64,000 nucleotides of DNA from Kocuria rhizophila DC2201. GTDB lineage: Bacteria > Actinomycetota > Actinomycetes > Actinomycetales > Micrococcaceae. Under the pieces are notes generated by a model. The model was not told the DNA's origin. It was given only the letters and a program-made list of their open reading frames with translations, and did not search any database. Of this stretch, positions 8,106-16,639 are shown piece after piece. A program made the translations under genes and the position numbers. The stretch is from assembly GCF_000010285.1 (NCBI RefSeq), contig NC_010617.1, positions 62,001 to 126,000 of the forward strand. The letters run 5' to 3'. Within the stretch, counting starts at the first letter, position 1; every line of letters starts with the position of its first letter.

Positions 8106-9203
8106 ATGACCGCAGCCCCCTCCACCCGACCTGCCGAGACGAGACCGGTGCTGCGGGAGATGTCCTTCCTCGACCGCTGGCTGCCCGTGTGGATCCTGGT
8201 GGCGATGGCCGCCGGGCTGCTGCTCGGGCGCTTCGTCCCCGCCCTGGGTGCGGCACTGGAGTCCGTGACGATCGGCCAGGTGTCCCTGCCCATCGCGGTG
8301 GGCCTGCTGGTGATGATGTACCCGGTGCTCGCGAAGGTCCGCTACGACGAGACGGCCCGTGTGACCGGGGACCGGCGGCTGATGGCCCTCTCCCTGCTGC
8401 TGAACTGGGTGGTGGGCCCCGCGGTGATGTTCACCCTGGGGTGGCTGCTGCTGCCGGACCTGCCCGAGTACCGCACGGGGCTGATCATCGTGGGCCTGGC
8501 CCGCTGCATCGCCATGGTGCTGATCTGGAACGACCTCGCGTGCGGTGACCGGGAGGCCGCCGCCGTGCTCGTGGCCGTCAACTCCGTGTTCCAGGTGCTT
8601 GCGTTCGGCCTGCTGGGCTGGTTCTACCTGCAGGTGCTGCCCGCGTGGCTGGGCCTGCCCACCACGTCCGCCGAGTTCTCCGTGGGGGCCATCGTGGTCT
8701 CGGTGCTCGTGTTCCTGGGCATCCCGTTGCTCGCGGGGTTCCTCACCCGCGTTCTGGGGGAACGGGCCAAGGGGCGGCAGTGGTACGAGGAGCGCTTCCT
8801 GCCCAGGATCGGACCGTGGGCGCTGTACGGGCTGCTGTTCACCATCGTGGTGCTCTTCGCCCTGCAGGGGGACGCCATCACCTCCCAGCCGTGGGACGTG
8901 GTCCGGATCGCGCTGCCCCTGCTGTGCTACTTCGCCGTCATGTTCGCCCTGGGGATGCTCGGCTCCCGGGCCGCGGGGCTGGGCTACGCCCGGTCCACCA
9001 CCGTGGCGTTCACTGCGGCGGGCAACAACTTCGAGCTGGCCATCGCGGTGGCCATCGGCACGTTCGGGGCCACCTCGGGCCAGGCGCTCGCGGGCGTGGT
9101 GGGTCCGCTGATCGAGGTTCCGGTGCTCGTGGCGCTGGTCTACGTCTCGGTCTGGCTGGGCCCGCGCCTCTTCCCGGGCGACCCCACCGTCCCCTCCCGC
9201 TGA
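8106..9203 (+). CDS. ACR3-type arsenite efflux permease
   Basis: The 365-residue membrane protein has about ten hydrophobic segments and ACR3 hallmarks: GLARCIAMVLIWNDLACGD, containing the conserved Cys, and TVAFTAAGNNFELAIAVAIG. ACR3 pumps arsenite, sometimes antimonite, out of the cell using the proton gradient. ATG 8106 follows AGAAGGA. No ArsR repressor or ArsC arsenate reductase lies nearby, which is unusual for a dedicated resistance operon. Position directly after sdaA suggests constitutive or read-through expression. Confidence 0.9.
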   Translation: MTAAPSTRPAETRPVLREMSFLDRWLPVWILVAMAAGLLLGRFVPALGAALESVTIGQVSLPIAVGLLVMMYPVLAKVRYDETARVTGDRRLMALSLLLNWVVGPAVMFTLGWLLLPDLPEYRTGLIIVGLARCIAMVLIWNDLACGDREAAAVLVAVNSVFQVLAFGLLGWFYLQVLPAWLGLPTTSAEFSVGAIVVSVLVFLGIPLLAGFLTRVLGERAKGRQWYEERFLPRIGPWALYGLLFTIVVLFALQGDAITSQPWDVVRIALPLLCYFAVMFALGMLGSRAAGLGYARSTTVAFTAAGNNFELAIAVAIGTFGATSGQALAGVVGPLIEVPVLVALVYVSVWLGPRLFPGDPTVPSR

Positions 9204-9361
9204 GCCCCCTCCCGCTGAACCCTCGGCCGCCACGTTCTCAGGCCGCCCGGCTGCTGCTGCGCACGACGACGACGCCGCGCACCGTCCCCGGGGCGCCGGG
9301 CCCGGCCACCGCCCCCGGCGCGTCCCCCTGAGTCGCGTGGCTCTGCGCCGCCGGGTGCGGA

Positions 9362-9447
9362 CCGTTCACGCGCGCGCGAGAATGGGGAGCCCGTGCGCAA
9401 CGGCGCTCGGTGCTCCTCGGTCCGTCCACTCGCGCGCGAGAATGGGG
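9362..9447 (+). repeat. Direct repeat flanking the phosphodiesterase start
   Basis: A 26-base unit (core CGCGCGCGAGAATGGGG) occurs at 9362-9387 and 9422-9447, exactly 60 bases apart with two mismatches. The second copy overlaps the ribosome-binding region of the next gene. It looks like a local duplication of a leader or start region. Confidence 0.6.
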
Positions 9448-9449
9448 CC

Positions 9450-9956
9450 ATGGCCACTTCTCTGCTGCTGCTCGCGGACACCCACCTGCCCAAGCGCGCC
9501 AAGGACCTGCCCGCTCAGGTGTGGCGCGAGGTCGAGGCCGCGGACGTCGTCGTGCACGCAGGTGACTGGGTGGACCTGGCCACGTTCGAGGCGCTGCGCG
9601 AGCGCTCCCGCCGGCTGGTCTGCGTGTGGGGCAACAACGACGGGCCGGAGCTGCGCGCCGAGATGCCGGAGACCGCCCGCTGGGAGCTCGAGGGCCTGCG
9701 CTGGGCCATGACCCACGAGACCGGGGAGAAGCAGGGCCGGGAGAAGCGCATGGACGCCGCGTTCCCGGGCACGGACGTGCTGGTGTTCGGCCACAGCCAC
9801 ATCCCGTGGGACACCGTGGCACCCTCCGGCATGCGGCTGCTGAACCCGGGATCCCCCACGGACCGGCGGCGTCAGCCGCACTGCACGTACATGCGCGTGA
9901 CCGCGGACGCCGGTTCGCTCACGGACGTGGAGCTCGTGGAGCTGCCGCGGCGCTGA
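9450..9956 (+). CDS. YfcE/MJ0936-type metallophosphoesterase
   Basis: The 168-residue protein is a minimal calcineurin-like phosphodiesterase: LLLADTHLP (metal site I, with the usual SDxH replaced by ADTH), VVHAGDWVD (site II), WGNNDGP (site III, GNND), MTHETG and FGHSHIPWDT (GHSH). It should bind two divalent metals and hydrolyse phosphodiesters in the cytoplasm; the natural substrate is unknown for this family. ATG 9450 is preceded by the purine-rich AGAATGGGG, part of the 26-base repeat. An in-frame start 57 bases earlier would begin between the repeat copies and adds nothing conserved. Confidence 0.85.
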   Translation: MATSLLLLADTHLPKRAKDLPAQVWREVEAADVVVHAGDWVDLATFEALRERSRRLVCVWGNNDGPELRAEMPETARWELEGLRWAMTHETGEKQGREKRMDAAFPGTDVLVFGHSHIPWDTVAPSGMRLLNPGSPTDRRRQPHCTYMRVTADAGSLTDVELVELPRR

Positions 9957-10031
9957 GGCGAGGGCGTGCGGCTGCGTGAGCATGCGTCGTCGTGCCCCGC
10001 CTGCCTGTGGCGGGGGGCGGGGCTCGGTGGA

Positions 10032-10075
10032 ACCGGGCACCGGGCGGACCGTCACCGGGCACCGGGCGGACCGTC
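10032..10075 (+). repeat. Two-copy 22-base tandem repeat
   Basis: Two perfect copies of a 22-base unit (ACCGGGCACCGGGCGGACCG then TC) lie at 10032-10053 and 10054-10075, and a partial third copy follows. It sits in the 260-base gap between the phosphoesterase and the broken GDPD gene, which contains nothing else recognisable. Confidence 0.8.
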
Positions 10076-10216
10076 ACCGGGGGCCGGCGGTCCGGCAGAG
10101 CGGGGGCACTCGCTCCGGGGAGCGGCTGTGAAGGATGTCACTGCCGCTAGGCTGGGCGGAGCCGAACCGGCGGTTGCCTGCCGGTGACCCCTGAGCCCGC
10201 ACCCCAGGAGCACCAC

Positions 10217-11322
10217 ATGCCCGCCGAGACCCCGGCCGCACCTGTCCCCTCCACTGCCGTGCGGCGCCGACCCCGCAGCACCCTGCCCCGGCAGCTCACG
10301 CTGGGCGGGCTGGCGGGCTGGCGGGCGGGTTCCGTTCCACCACCGGCCGGTTCCTGAAGTACCAGGTGCTGGCCGCGGTGCTGGTGGGGCTCGTGATCCT
10401 GCCGCTGTTCCGGCTGGCACTGACCGGGCTCATCCACTGGTCCGGGCGCAGTGCGATCTCCAGCGGGGACTACGTCTCGTTCCTGCTCTCGGTGCAGGGC
10501 ATCGCGCTGGTGCTCGTGGGGCTGCTGGTGCTGAGCCTGCTGATCGTCGTCAACATCAACGGCCTCATGCTGATCGCCGCGGACAGCCTCAAGGGCAACC
10601 ACCGGGCCACGCTGTGGGGCGACCTCAGGGCCGCGCTGGCCTCGTTCCCCCGGTTCCTGCAGCCGGCGGGGCTGCTCATCCTCGCGTACGTGGGGCTGGT
10701 GGTGCCGCTCACGGGCATGGGCTTCGGGCTGTCCGCGCTGAGCGGGCTGCGGATCCCGAACTTCATCACCAGCGTGATCTACGCCAACCCGCTGTACCTG
10801 AGTGGGCACACCGCGCTGATCATCCTCCTGGCGGTGGTGGGGGTGCTCAGCATCTTCGTCTTCCACGCGGTGCTGCTGCGGGGGACCACCGTATGGGGTG
10901 GCTTCCGCTTCTCGTGGCGGCTGGTGCGTCAGCAGGCGCGGCTGTTCTTCCTGGGACTGCTGCCGCGCCTGGTGGTGCTGTTCCTGGACTACGACCTCAT
11001 CCGGTACATCGAGGACAAGCACCCGGAGATCGAGACCGGCTACCCGTTCTACTTCAGCGTGGGCGAGGACGAGATGCTCGTGCGCGACTACCTCATCCTG
11101 GAGGAGGACGCCGCCACCCCGGAGCGGATCGCGCGGATCCACGCCGGGGGCAAGAAGGCCGTGGTGTGGACCGTGAACACCAGGGAGTCCATGGAGAAGT
11201 TCCTGGGCTCGGAGGCCGACGGGCTGATCACGGACCACGTCACGCAGGTCAAGGACACCGAGGAGGAGATGGCCCACCGCACGGACCTGCAGCGGGTGGT
11301 GGACACACTGTTCGTGGGGTGA
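10217..11322 (+). pseudogene. Membrane-anchored glycerophosphodiester phosphodiesterase, frameshifted and internally deleted
   Basis: The family joins an N-terminal multi-pass domain to a GDPD catalytic domain. From ATG 10217 the frame is broken by an extra 8-base CTGGCGGG copy (10310-10317 repeated at 10318-10325); removing one copy restores GLAGGFRSTTGRFLKYQ into the following frame. The membrane part then runs on, but at about 10985 it passes directly from RLVVLFLDYD to the C-terminal end of the catalytic barrel (FSVGEDEMLVRDYLILEE, AVVWTVNTRESM, GLITDHV). The HRG, EN and ExD catalytic segments are missing. With two independent lesions the gene is inactive. Confidence 0.8.
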
Positions 11323-11469
11323 GGCAGCCTCGTCCAACGGCGACGGCGACGGCGACGGCGCGTGGTCGCGGTGGGCGCGCGGGTGGGCCGGGGTTTTCCT
11401 GGGGCGGCGGCCTGCCCGCTCGCGGTGGGCCGGCGGGTCAGCAGTCGGCGCGGTATCCGAGGCGCGAGG

Positions 11470-11691
11470 TCAGCGGTCCCTGCCCACGACGAACCGCGAC
11501 AGCCAGGTGGCCAGCACGCACAGCAGCCCGCCGACGGCCAGCATGGCGGTGACCATGCACATCATGGCGAGCCCGATAGGCACGCCCCCGGAGGCGCCGA
11601 GCGCATCTACCTGCAGCCACGTGAAGAAGACGGCGAAACCGAGCAGGCCCACGGCGGTGAGCGTCAGGGAGAACTTCATGGCGGGTTGCAC
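11470..11691 (-). CDS. Small two-TM membrane protein of unknown function
   Basis: The 73-residue product has two clear hydrophobic segments, LTAVGLLGFAVFFTWLQV and IGLAMMCMVTAMLAVGGLL, separated by a short Gly/Ala loop, and a basic tail. I do not recognise a family. GTG 11691 is chosen because GAGGAG lies six bases upstream; an internal ATG four codons in has no such site. It is transcribed divergently from the ThpR gene, the two starts being about 70 bases apart. Confidence 0.6.
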   Translation of the reverse strand: MQPAMKFSLTLTAVGLLGFAVFFTWLQVDALGASGGVPIGLAMMCMVTAMLAVGGLLCVLATWLSRFVVGRDR

Positions 11692-11760
11692 GGCGGCTCC
11701 TCACGGCGGGGGTGTGCTTCAGGGTAGTCCCCCGGTGGCCGCGCTCCTACAGTGGGTTCC

Positions 11761-12357
11761 ATGAGGCTCTTCGCCGCCGCCCACCCTCCCCGCGCCGCCC
11801 GGGAGCACCTGGTGCGAGCCATGGGCGAGGTGCGGGACATGACCGGCACCGCCCTGCGCTGGGGTGATCCCGAGCAGTGGCACCTGACCCTCGCGTTCTA
11901 CGGGGACCAGGCGGAGGGGGCCGTGCCCGATCTCTCGGAGCACCTGCGGGAGGTCGCCCGCTCGTTCCCGCCGCTGCGGGTGAGCCTGCACGGGGCGGGC
12001 TCTTTCTCCGGCACCACGCTCTGGGTGGGGGTGGCCGGTCAGACCGCCGAGCTGACCGAGCTGATGCACGCGTGCTCCCTGGACCCTGATGAACGTGCCC
12101 GTCAGCGCGCGCACCTCACCGTGGCCCGCACCTCGCGCACCGAGCGTGCGCGCCAGGCCAAGGAACGACGCCGCGGCTCACGCGTCCGCGCGCACACCGG
12201 CCCCGAGCTCGCGCACGTGGTGCACGCGCTGTCCGTGTACGAGGGCCCGGAGTGGACCGTGGGGGAGATCCGCCTGGTGTCCTCGGAACTGGGGGAGGGG
12301 CGGTCGGGAGGGGCGCTGCACACCTCCGTGGAACGTCATCCACTGTCCGGCGTCTGA
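11761..12357 (+). CDS. thpR: RNA 2',3'-cyclic phosphodiesterase (2H phosphoesterase)
   Basis: The 198-residue protein has both His-x-Thr/Ser motifs of the 2H superfamily, WHLTLAFYG near residue 45 and RAHLTVART near residue 120, as in ThpR/LigT proteins that open 2',3'-cyclic phosphates on RNA. It starts with MRLFAAAHPP, the standard N-terminus. An ACGACGCCGC motif copy (12165-12174) lies in the Lys/Arg-rich insert KERRRGSR. The gene precedes an MFS gene by 34 bases and may be cotranscribed with it. Confidence 0.85.
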   Translation: MRLFAAAHPPRAAREHLVRAMGEVRDMTGTALRWGDPEQWHLTLAFYGDQAEGAVPDLSEHLREVARSFPPLRVSLHGAGSFSGTTLWVGVAGQTAELTELMHACSLDPDERARQRAHLTVARTSRTERARQAKERRRGSRVRAHTGPELAHVVHALSVYEGPEWTVGEIRLVSSELGEGRSGGALHTSVERHPLSGV

Positions 12358-12391
12358 TCCTGCCGGGCCCGGGGCACCTACGCTGGAACGC

Positions 12392-13804
12392 ATGGCCCAG
12401 AGCACGCGCACACCCCGTTCCAGCACGTGGCTGTGGATCCTGGTGGCCGCCGCGGTGCTCACCCAGACCGGGCTGAACCTCTTCCGCCCCATCACGTCCT
12501 ACAAGCTGCTGGGCCTCGGTGCGGACCCCGTGGTCATCGGCCTCACCACCGCCGCCTACGCCCTGCTGCCCCTGGTCACCGCCGTGTGGCTGGGCAGGAT
12601 GTCCGACCGGATCCCGCAGCTGCGCCTGCTGATCCTCGCGGGCGTGGGGTTCCTGGCGCTGGCCGGGGTGGGGCTCGCGCTCGCGAACTCCGTGTGGTTC
12701 GTGTTCGCCGCCAGCGCGGTGCTGGGCATGGGTCACCTGTGCTTCACGATCGGCGGGCAGACGGCGATCGCCCGCTACGCCGCGGACCGGGACCTGGACA
12801 AGGGTTTCGGGTGGTTCACCGCCGCGTTCTCCGCGGGCCAGATGATCGGCCCGGCGCTCGGCGGGTGGATCGTGGGCCACGGCTCGGACGTCGCCTCCCC
12901 GGAACGCCTCGCCGCGGTGAACGAGAGCCTGTGGATCGGCGTGCTCGTCACGGTTGCCGCCGCACCGCTGCTGGCCTTCCGCCTGGGCCCCGCCTCGCGC
13001 CGCCCCGGTGCAGGGGCGCCCCCCGACGACGACGCCGCAGCGGGCCCCACACCCCACGGCACCTCGGTTCCGGACACCTCCGCGTCGGCGTCCGGCACCC
13101 CCGGGACCGGTGTGGCGTCCGGGGCCGGGGGTTCGACCCCGGAGGGAGCGACCGGGGGGTCACCCGCCGCACCGTCCGGCGGGGACGACGCCCCGAGCGC
13201 CGCCAAGCGCGCACCACGCGCCGACGAGCGGCCCGACGTGCTGCGCATCCTCCGGGCCCCGGGGGTCATGTCCAACATGGTGGCGTCCCTGTCCCTGCTG
13301 GCCATGATCGACATCCTCACCGCGTTCCTGCCGCTCGTGGGCGAGGAGGCGGGAGTGGCCCCCTCCGTGGTGGGTGTGCTCCTGGGGGCCCGCGGACTGG
13401 CGTCGATCGTGTCCCGCCTGCTGCTGCCGCTGCTGTCCGGGAGGTTCTCGCGCCGCGCGCTGCTGATCGCGAGCCTGCTGGCCTCCGGGCTGGCGCTGAT
13501 CGTGCCCCCGCTGTTCCTGGACAGCTTCTGGTGGGCCGCCCTCTTCCTGGCCGTGGGCGGGTTCTTCCTGGGCCTGGGCCAGCCCCTGACCATGACCCTG
13601 ATCTCCACCGCAGTCCCGGGCACATGGCGCGGCTCGGCGCTCGCGGTGCGGCTCATGGGGAACCGGCTGGGGCAGGTGATCCTCCCCGTGGCCGCCGGCG
13701 CGGTGGCCGCCCCGTTCGGTCCGGGTGGTGCCATCTGGCTCACGTGCGCGCTGCTCGTCGCCAGCGGTGTGGAGAAAGCGGTGCGACGACCGCGGGAGGG
13801 GTAG
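12392..13804 (+). CDS. MFS transporter with a long low-complexity central loop
   Basis: The 470-residue carrier has six hydrophobic segments on each side of a central cytoplasmic loop (about residues 205-285) rich in Gly, Ala, Ser, Thr, Pro and Asp. Motif-A-like WLGRMSDRIPQL follows the second helix, and the second half ends with GLGQPLTMTLI and AVRLMGNRLGQV. The substrate is not deducible; drug or metabolite export is most common for this type. The loop DNA carries one exact (13029-13038) and one near copy of the dispersed ACGACGCCGC motif, encoding DDDAAA and DDAP. ATG 12392 is the only start that precedes helix 1 closely. Confidence 0.85.
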   Translation: MAQSTRTPRSSTWLWILVAAAVLTQTGLNLFRPITSYKLLGLGADPVVIGLTTAAYALLPLVTAVWLGRMSDRIPQLRLLILAGVGFLALAGVGLALANSVWFVFAASAVLGMGHLCFTIGGQTAIARYAADRDLDKGFGWFTAAFSAGQMIGPALGGWIVGHGSDVASPERLAAVNESLWIGVLVTVAAAPLLAFRLGPASRRPGAGAPPDDDAAAGPTPHGTSVPDTSASASGTPGTGVASGAGGSTPEGATGGSPAAPSGGDDAPSAAKRAPRADERPDVLRILRAPGVMSNMVASLSLLAMIDILTAFLPLVGEEAGVAPSVVGVLLGARGLASIVSRLLLPLLSGRFSRRALLIASLLASGLALIVPPLFLDSFWWAALFLAVGGFFLGLGQPLTMTLISTAVPGTWRGSALAVRLMGNRLGQVILPVAAGAVAAPFGPGGAIWLTCALLVASGVEKAVRRPREG

Positions 13805-14048
13805 AGCGGCGTCGTCGTCCTAATGCTCTGCCGGACGGGGGAGACGAGAGGGCCGTAGCGGCGCGCAGGCCGGCGTGTCCGAGCCGTCGGCCGATCCCAG
13901 GAAGGGTCGCCCCGCTGCCCGTCCCCGCCGCGGCGGCTGGCCGGAGATGCGCTCCGCACGAGATGCGCGTCACACCCGGCACGTAGCATGGCCTCACGAT
14001 CACCGGCGGGGTTCCGCCCCGCTCCGACGCGCCTCGGGAGGCTCCCTC

Positions 14049-15281
14049 ATGACCCAGCAGCACGGCTCCGACTTCCTGGACGCGTTCGCGCAGATGTCCC
14101 GCAACGGCGGGCTCGAGTCCGGCGGGGTCGAGCGGCAGGCGGCCACCGAGGCGGACGGGCTGAACAGGCAGTGGTTCGCGGGCTGGCTCACGGCGCGCGG
14201 CGCCACGGTGCACTACGACGCCGTCGGCAACCAGTTCGGCCTGTTCGAGCACACGCCCGGCGCTCCCTACGTGCTGGTGGGATCGCACCTGGACTCGCAG
14301 CCGCGGGCCGGGCGGTTCGACGGCGCGTACGGCGTGCTCGCGGGGGCGCACGCGTGTGCGGAACTGTTCCGTGCGGCGTCGTCGGGAGAGGTGGCGCTGA
14401 ACCGGAACCTGTGCGTCGTGAACTGGTTCAACGAGGAGGGCTGCCGGTTCAAGCCGTCCATGATGGGCAGCTCCGTGTACACGGGCAAGCGGGACCTGGA
14501 GGAGACGCTCGAGGTCCGGGACACCGCCGGGGTGAGCGTGCGCGAGGCGCTGGACGCCCTCGGCCAGCGCGGTGAGGACAGCATCCCGGAGGCCACCGCG
14601 TACCTGGAGCTGCACATCCAGCAGGGCAAGTCCATGGAGGAGGACGGCTTCACCATTGGTCTGGTGGAGGCCACGTGGGGCGTGCGCAAGTACGAGTTCC
14701 TGGTGCTCGGGGAGCAGGCGCACACCGGGTCCACGCTCATCGAGGACCGCAAGGACGCGCTGCTCGGGGCGTCGCTGCTGATCGCCTCGGCGCGGAAGGT
14801 GGCGCTGGAGCACGACGTCATCACGTCCTGCGGGGAGCTGCTGATCGAGCCCAACTCCCCGGTGGCCGTGGCCCGCGAGGCCCGCCTGGTGATCGACCTC
14901 CGCAGCCCGGACGCCGAGCGCCTGACCGCCGCGGACGAGCACTTTGCCCGGGAGGTGGAGGAGGCCGCCCGGGCCGCGAACGTGGAAATTCAGACCGTGA
15001 ACCGCCACGCGTGGGACGTGCTGGAGTACGCCCCGGAGGGTCTGGCGCTCGCGCAGGAGGTCGTGACGGAGCTGGACCTGCCGCACACCCGGATCATGAC
15101 ACTGGCCGGCCACGACTCCACCAACGTGAAAGATGTGCTGCCCACCGTGATGCTGTTCGTGCCCTCCCACAAGGGGATCACGCACAACGAGTACGAGTTC
15201 ACGTCGGACGAGGACATGCTCGCCGGGCTGGAGATGCTCACGGCCACGCTGCGCAGGGTGGCGCAGGGTGAGCTGGGCTGA
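14049..15281 (+). CDS. M20-family N-carbamoyl-L-amino-acid hydrolase / allantoate amidohydrolase
   Basis: The 410-residue zinc amidohydrolase has the family's metal and substrate motifs in order: LVGSHLDSQPRAGRFDGAYG (His-Asp), NWFNEEGCRF (Glu-Glu), LELHIQQG (His), a dimerisation lid with GEQAHTGST, and the terminal MTLAGHDSTNV and FVPSHKGITHNEYE. Members split carbamoyl or ureido groups from amino acids or allantoate; the precise substrate cannot be chosen. ATG 14049 follows GGGAGG. The 244-base gap upstream holds one motif copy (13806-13815) and no gene. It is followed, after 131 bases, by a CoA-transferase. Confidence 0.85.
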   Translation: MTQQHGSDFLDAFAQMSRNGGLESGGVERQAATEADGLNRQWFAGWLTARGATVHYDAVGNQFGLFEHTPGAPYVLVGSHLDSQPRAGRFDGAYGVLAGAHACAELFRAASSGEVALNRNLCVVNWFNEEGCRFKPSMMGSSVYTGKRDLEETLEVRDTAGVSVREALDALGQRGEDSIPEATAYLELHIQQGKSMEEDGFTIGLVEATWGVRKYEFLVLGEQAHTGSTLIEDRKDALLGASLLIASARKVALEHDVITSCGELLIEPNSPVAVAREARLVIDLRSPDAERLTAADEHFAREVEEAARAANVEIQTVNRHAWDVLEYAPEGLALAQEVVTELDLPHTRIMTLAGHDSTNVKDVLPTVMLFVPSHKGITHNEYEFTSDEDMLAGLEMLTATLRRVAQGELG

Positions 15282-15412
15282 GCCGACGTGCAGGGCGGGG
15301 TGAGGCGGAGCGGGCGCGAGCGGCGTCGTCGTCCCTGCCATTCCGGGCGGGTGCCCGATGGGTGTGGTCCCGGTCATAGAGTGGGGAGGAACCCCGACCC
15401 TAGGAGGACCCC

Positions 15413-16582
15413 GTGACCGATCCCCTGCCCCTGGACGGCGTGCTCGTCGCCGACTTCTCGCGCGTGCTCGCCGGGCCGCTGTGCACCATGACGCTCGCGG
15501 ACCTGGGTGCGCGCGTGATCAAGGTGGAGCGCCCCGGCAGCGGGGACGACACCCGGCACTGGGGCCCGCCGTTCTCCGAGACAGGGCCCACGTACTACGA
15601 GTCCGTGAACCGCAACAAGGAGTCCGTGTGCCTGGACCTGCGGGAGGACGAGGGCCGCGAGCTCGCGCGCGAACTCGCCCTGCGCGCGGACGTGGTGGTG
15701 GAGAACTTCAAGCCCGGTGGCATGGCGAAGCTTGGTCTGGGCTACGACGAGATCTCTGTGGAGAACCCCGGGGTGGTCTTCGTGTCCGTCTCGGGCTTCG
15801 GCACCGCGGGCGGCGCGCACCTGGCCGGCTACGACTTCCTGGTGCAGGCCGTGGGCGGGCTCATGAGCATCACCGGCCGCGCGGACGGCGAGCCCACCAA
15901 GGCGGGCGTCGCGCTCGTGGACGTGCTCACCGCCAAGGACGCCACGATCGGCACGCTCGCAGCGCTCGAACAACGACGCCGCACGGGCCGCGGCGCGCAC
16001 ATCGACGTCAGTCTGCTCTCCAGCCTGCAGGGCGCGCTGGTGAACCAGGGCCAGGCGTACCTGGGGGCCGGAAAGGTGCCGCAGCGGATGGGCAACGACC
16101 ACCCGTCGATCGTGCCGTACCAGCTGCTGCAGTGCTCGGACGCGCCCCTGGCCGTGACGGTGGGCAACGACCGCCAGTTCCGGAAGTTCACCGAGGTGCT
16201 CGGCATCCCCGAGACCGCCGAGGACGAGCGCTACGCGAGCAACGGCGCCCGCGTGGACCACCGGGAGGAGCTCACCGCACTGCTCGAGGAGGCCCTGGCC
16301 GCGCGCACCGCCTCCGAGTGGCAGGAGGCCCTGACCGAGGTGGGAGTGCCCGCGGGCAAGGTGGGCGGCATCGACGAGGGCGTGGCCCTGGCCGAGGAGC
16401 TCGGGCTGGAACCGACCGTGGACGTCCAGGACCGCACGGGCACGACCGTGGGCCGCCAGTTCCGCCATCCGGCGCATTGGACCCCGCCGCTGGCGTCCCC
16501 CACACAGGCCCCGCCGCAGCTGGGCGAGGACACCGAGACCGTCACCAAGTGGCTGCGGCAGCCCCGGGAACGGCAGATGTGA
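15413..16582 (+). CDS. CaiB/BaiF family (class III) CoA-transferase, probably dicarboxylate-CoA transferase
   Basis: The 389-residue protein is a class III CoA-transferase: VLVADFSRVLAGPLCTMTLADLGA at the N-terminus, NRNKESVCLDL, VENFKPG and the aspartate that carries the acyl-anhydride intermediate, probably Asp170 in AGVALVDVLT. GTG 15413 follows TAGGAGGA. It lies 57 bases before a glutaryl-CoA dehydrogenase-like gene. That pairing is known for glutarate degradation, where the transferase makes glutaryl-CoA from succinyl-CoA, so a glutarate/dicarboxylate substrate is inferred. Carnitine- or formyl-type activity cannot be excluded. Confidence 0.85.
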   Translation: MTDPLPLDGVLVADFSRVLAGPLCTMTLADLGARVIKVERPGSGDDTRHWGPPFSETGPTYYESVNRNKESVCLDLREDEGRELARELALRADVVVENFKPGGMAKLGLGYDEISVENPGVVFVSVSGFGTAGGAHLAGYDFLVQAVGGLMSITGRADGEPTKAGVALVDVLTAKDATIGTLAALEQRRRTGRGAHIDVSLLSSLQGALVNQGQAYLGAGKVPQRMGNDHPSIVPYQLLQCSDAPLAVTVGNDRQFRKFTEVLGIPETAEDERYASNGARVDHREELTALLEEALAARTASEWQEALTEVGVPAGKVGGIDEGVALAEELGLEPTVDVQDRTGTTVGRQFRHPAHWTPPLASPTQAPPQLGEDTETVTKWLRQPRERQM

Positions 16583-16639
16583 GAAATCAGGCTCGGCACC
16601 CGGCTACGCGCAATGTGTCCGCAGTCATACAGTGGACCC

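Noticed and set aside
6487-8256. A 589-codon open frame antisense to sdaA
   Set aside because: It mirrors the serine dehydratase codons and has no recognisable domains; sdaA with its four cluster cysteines explains the DNA.
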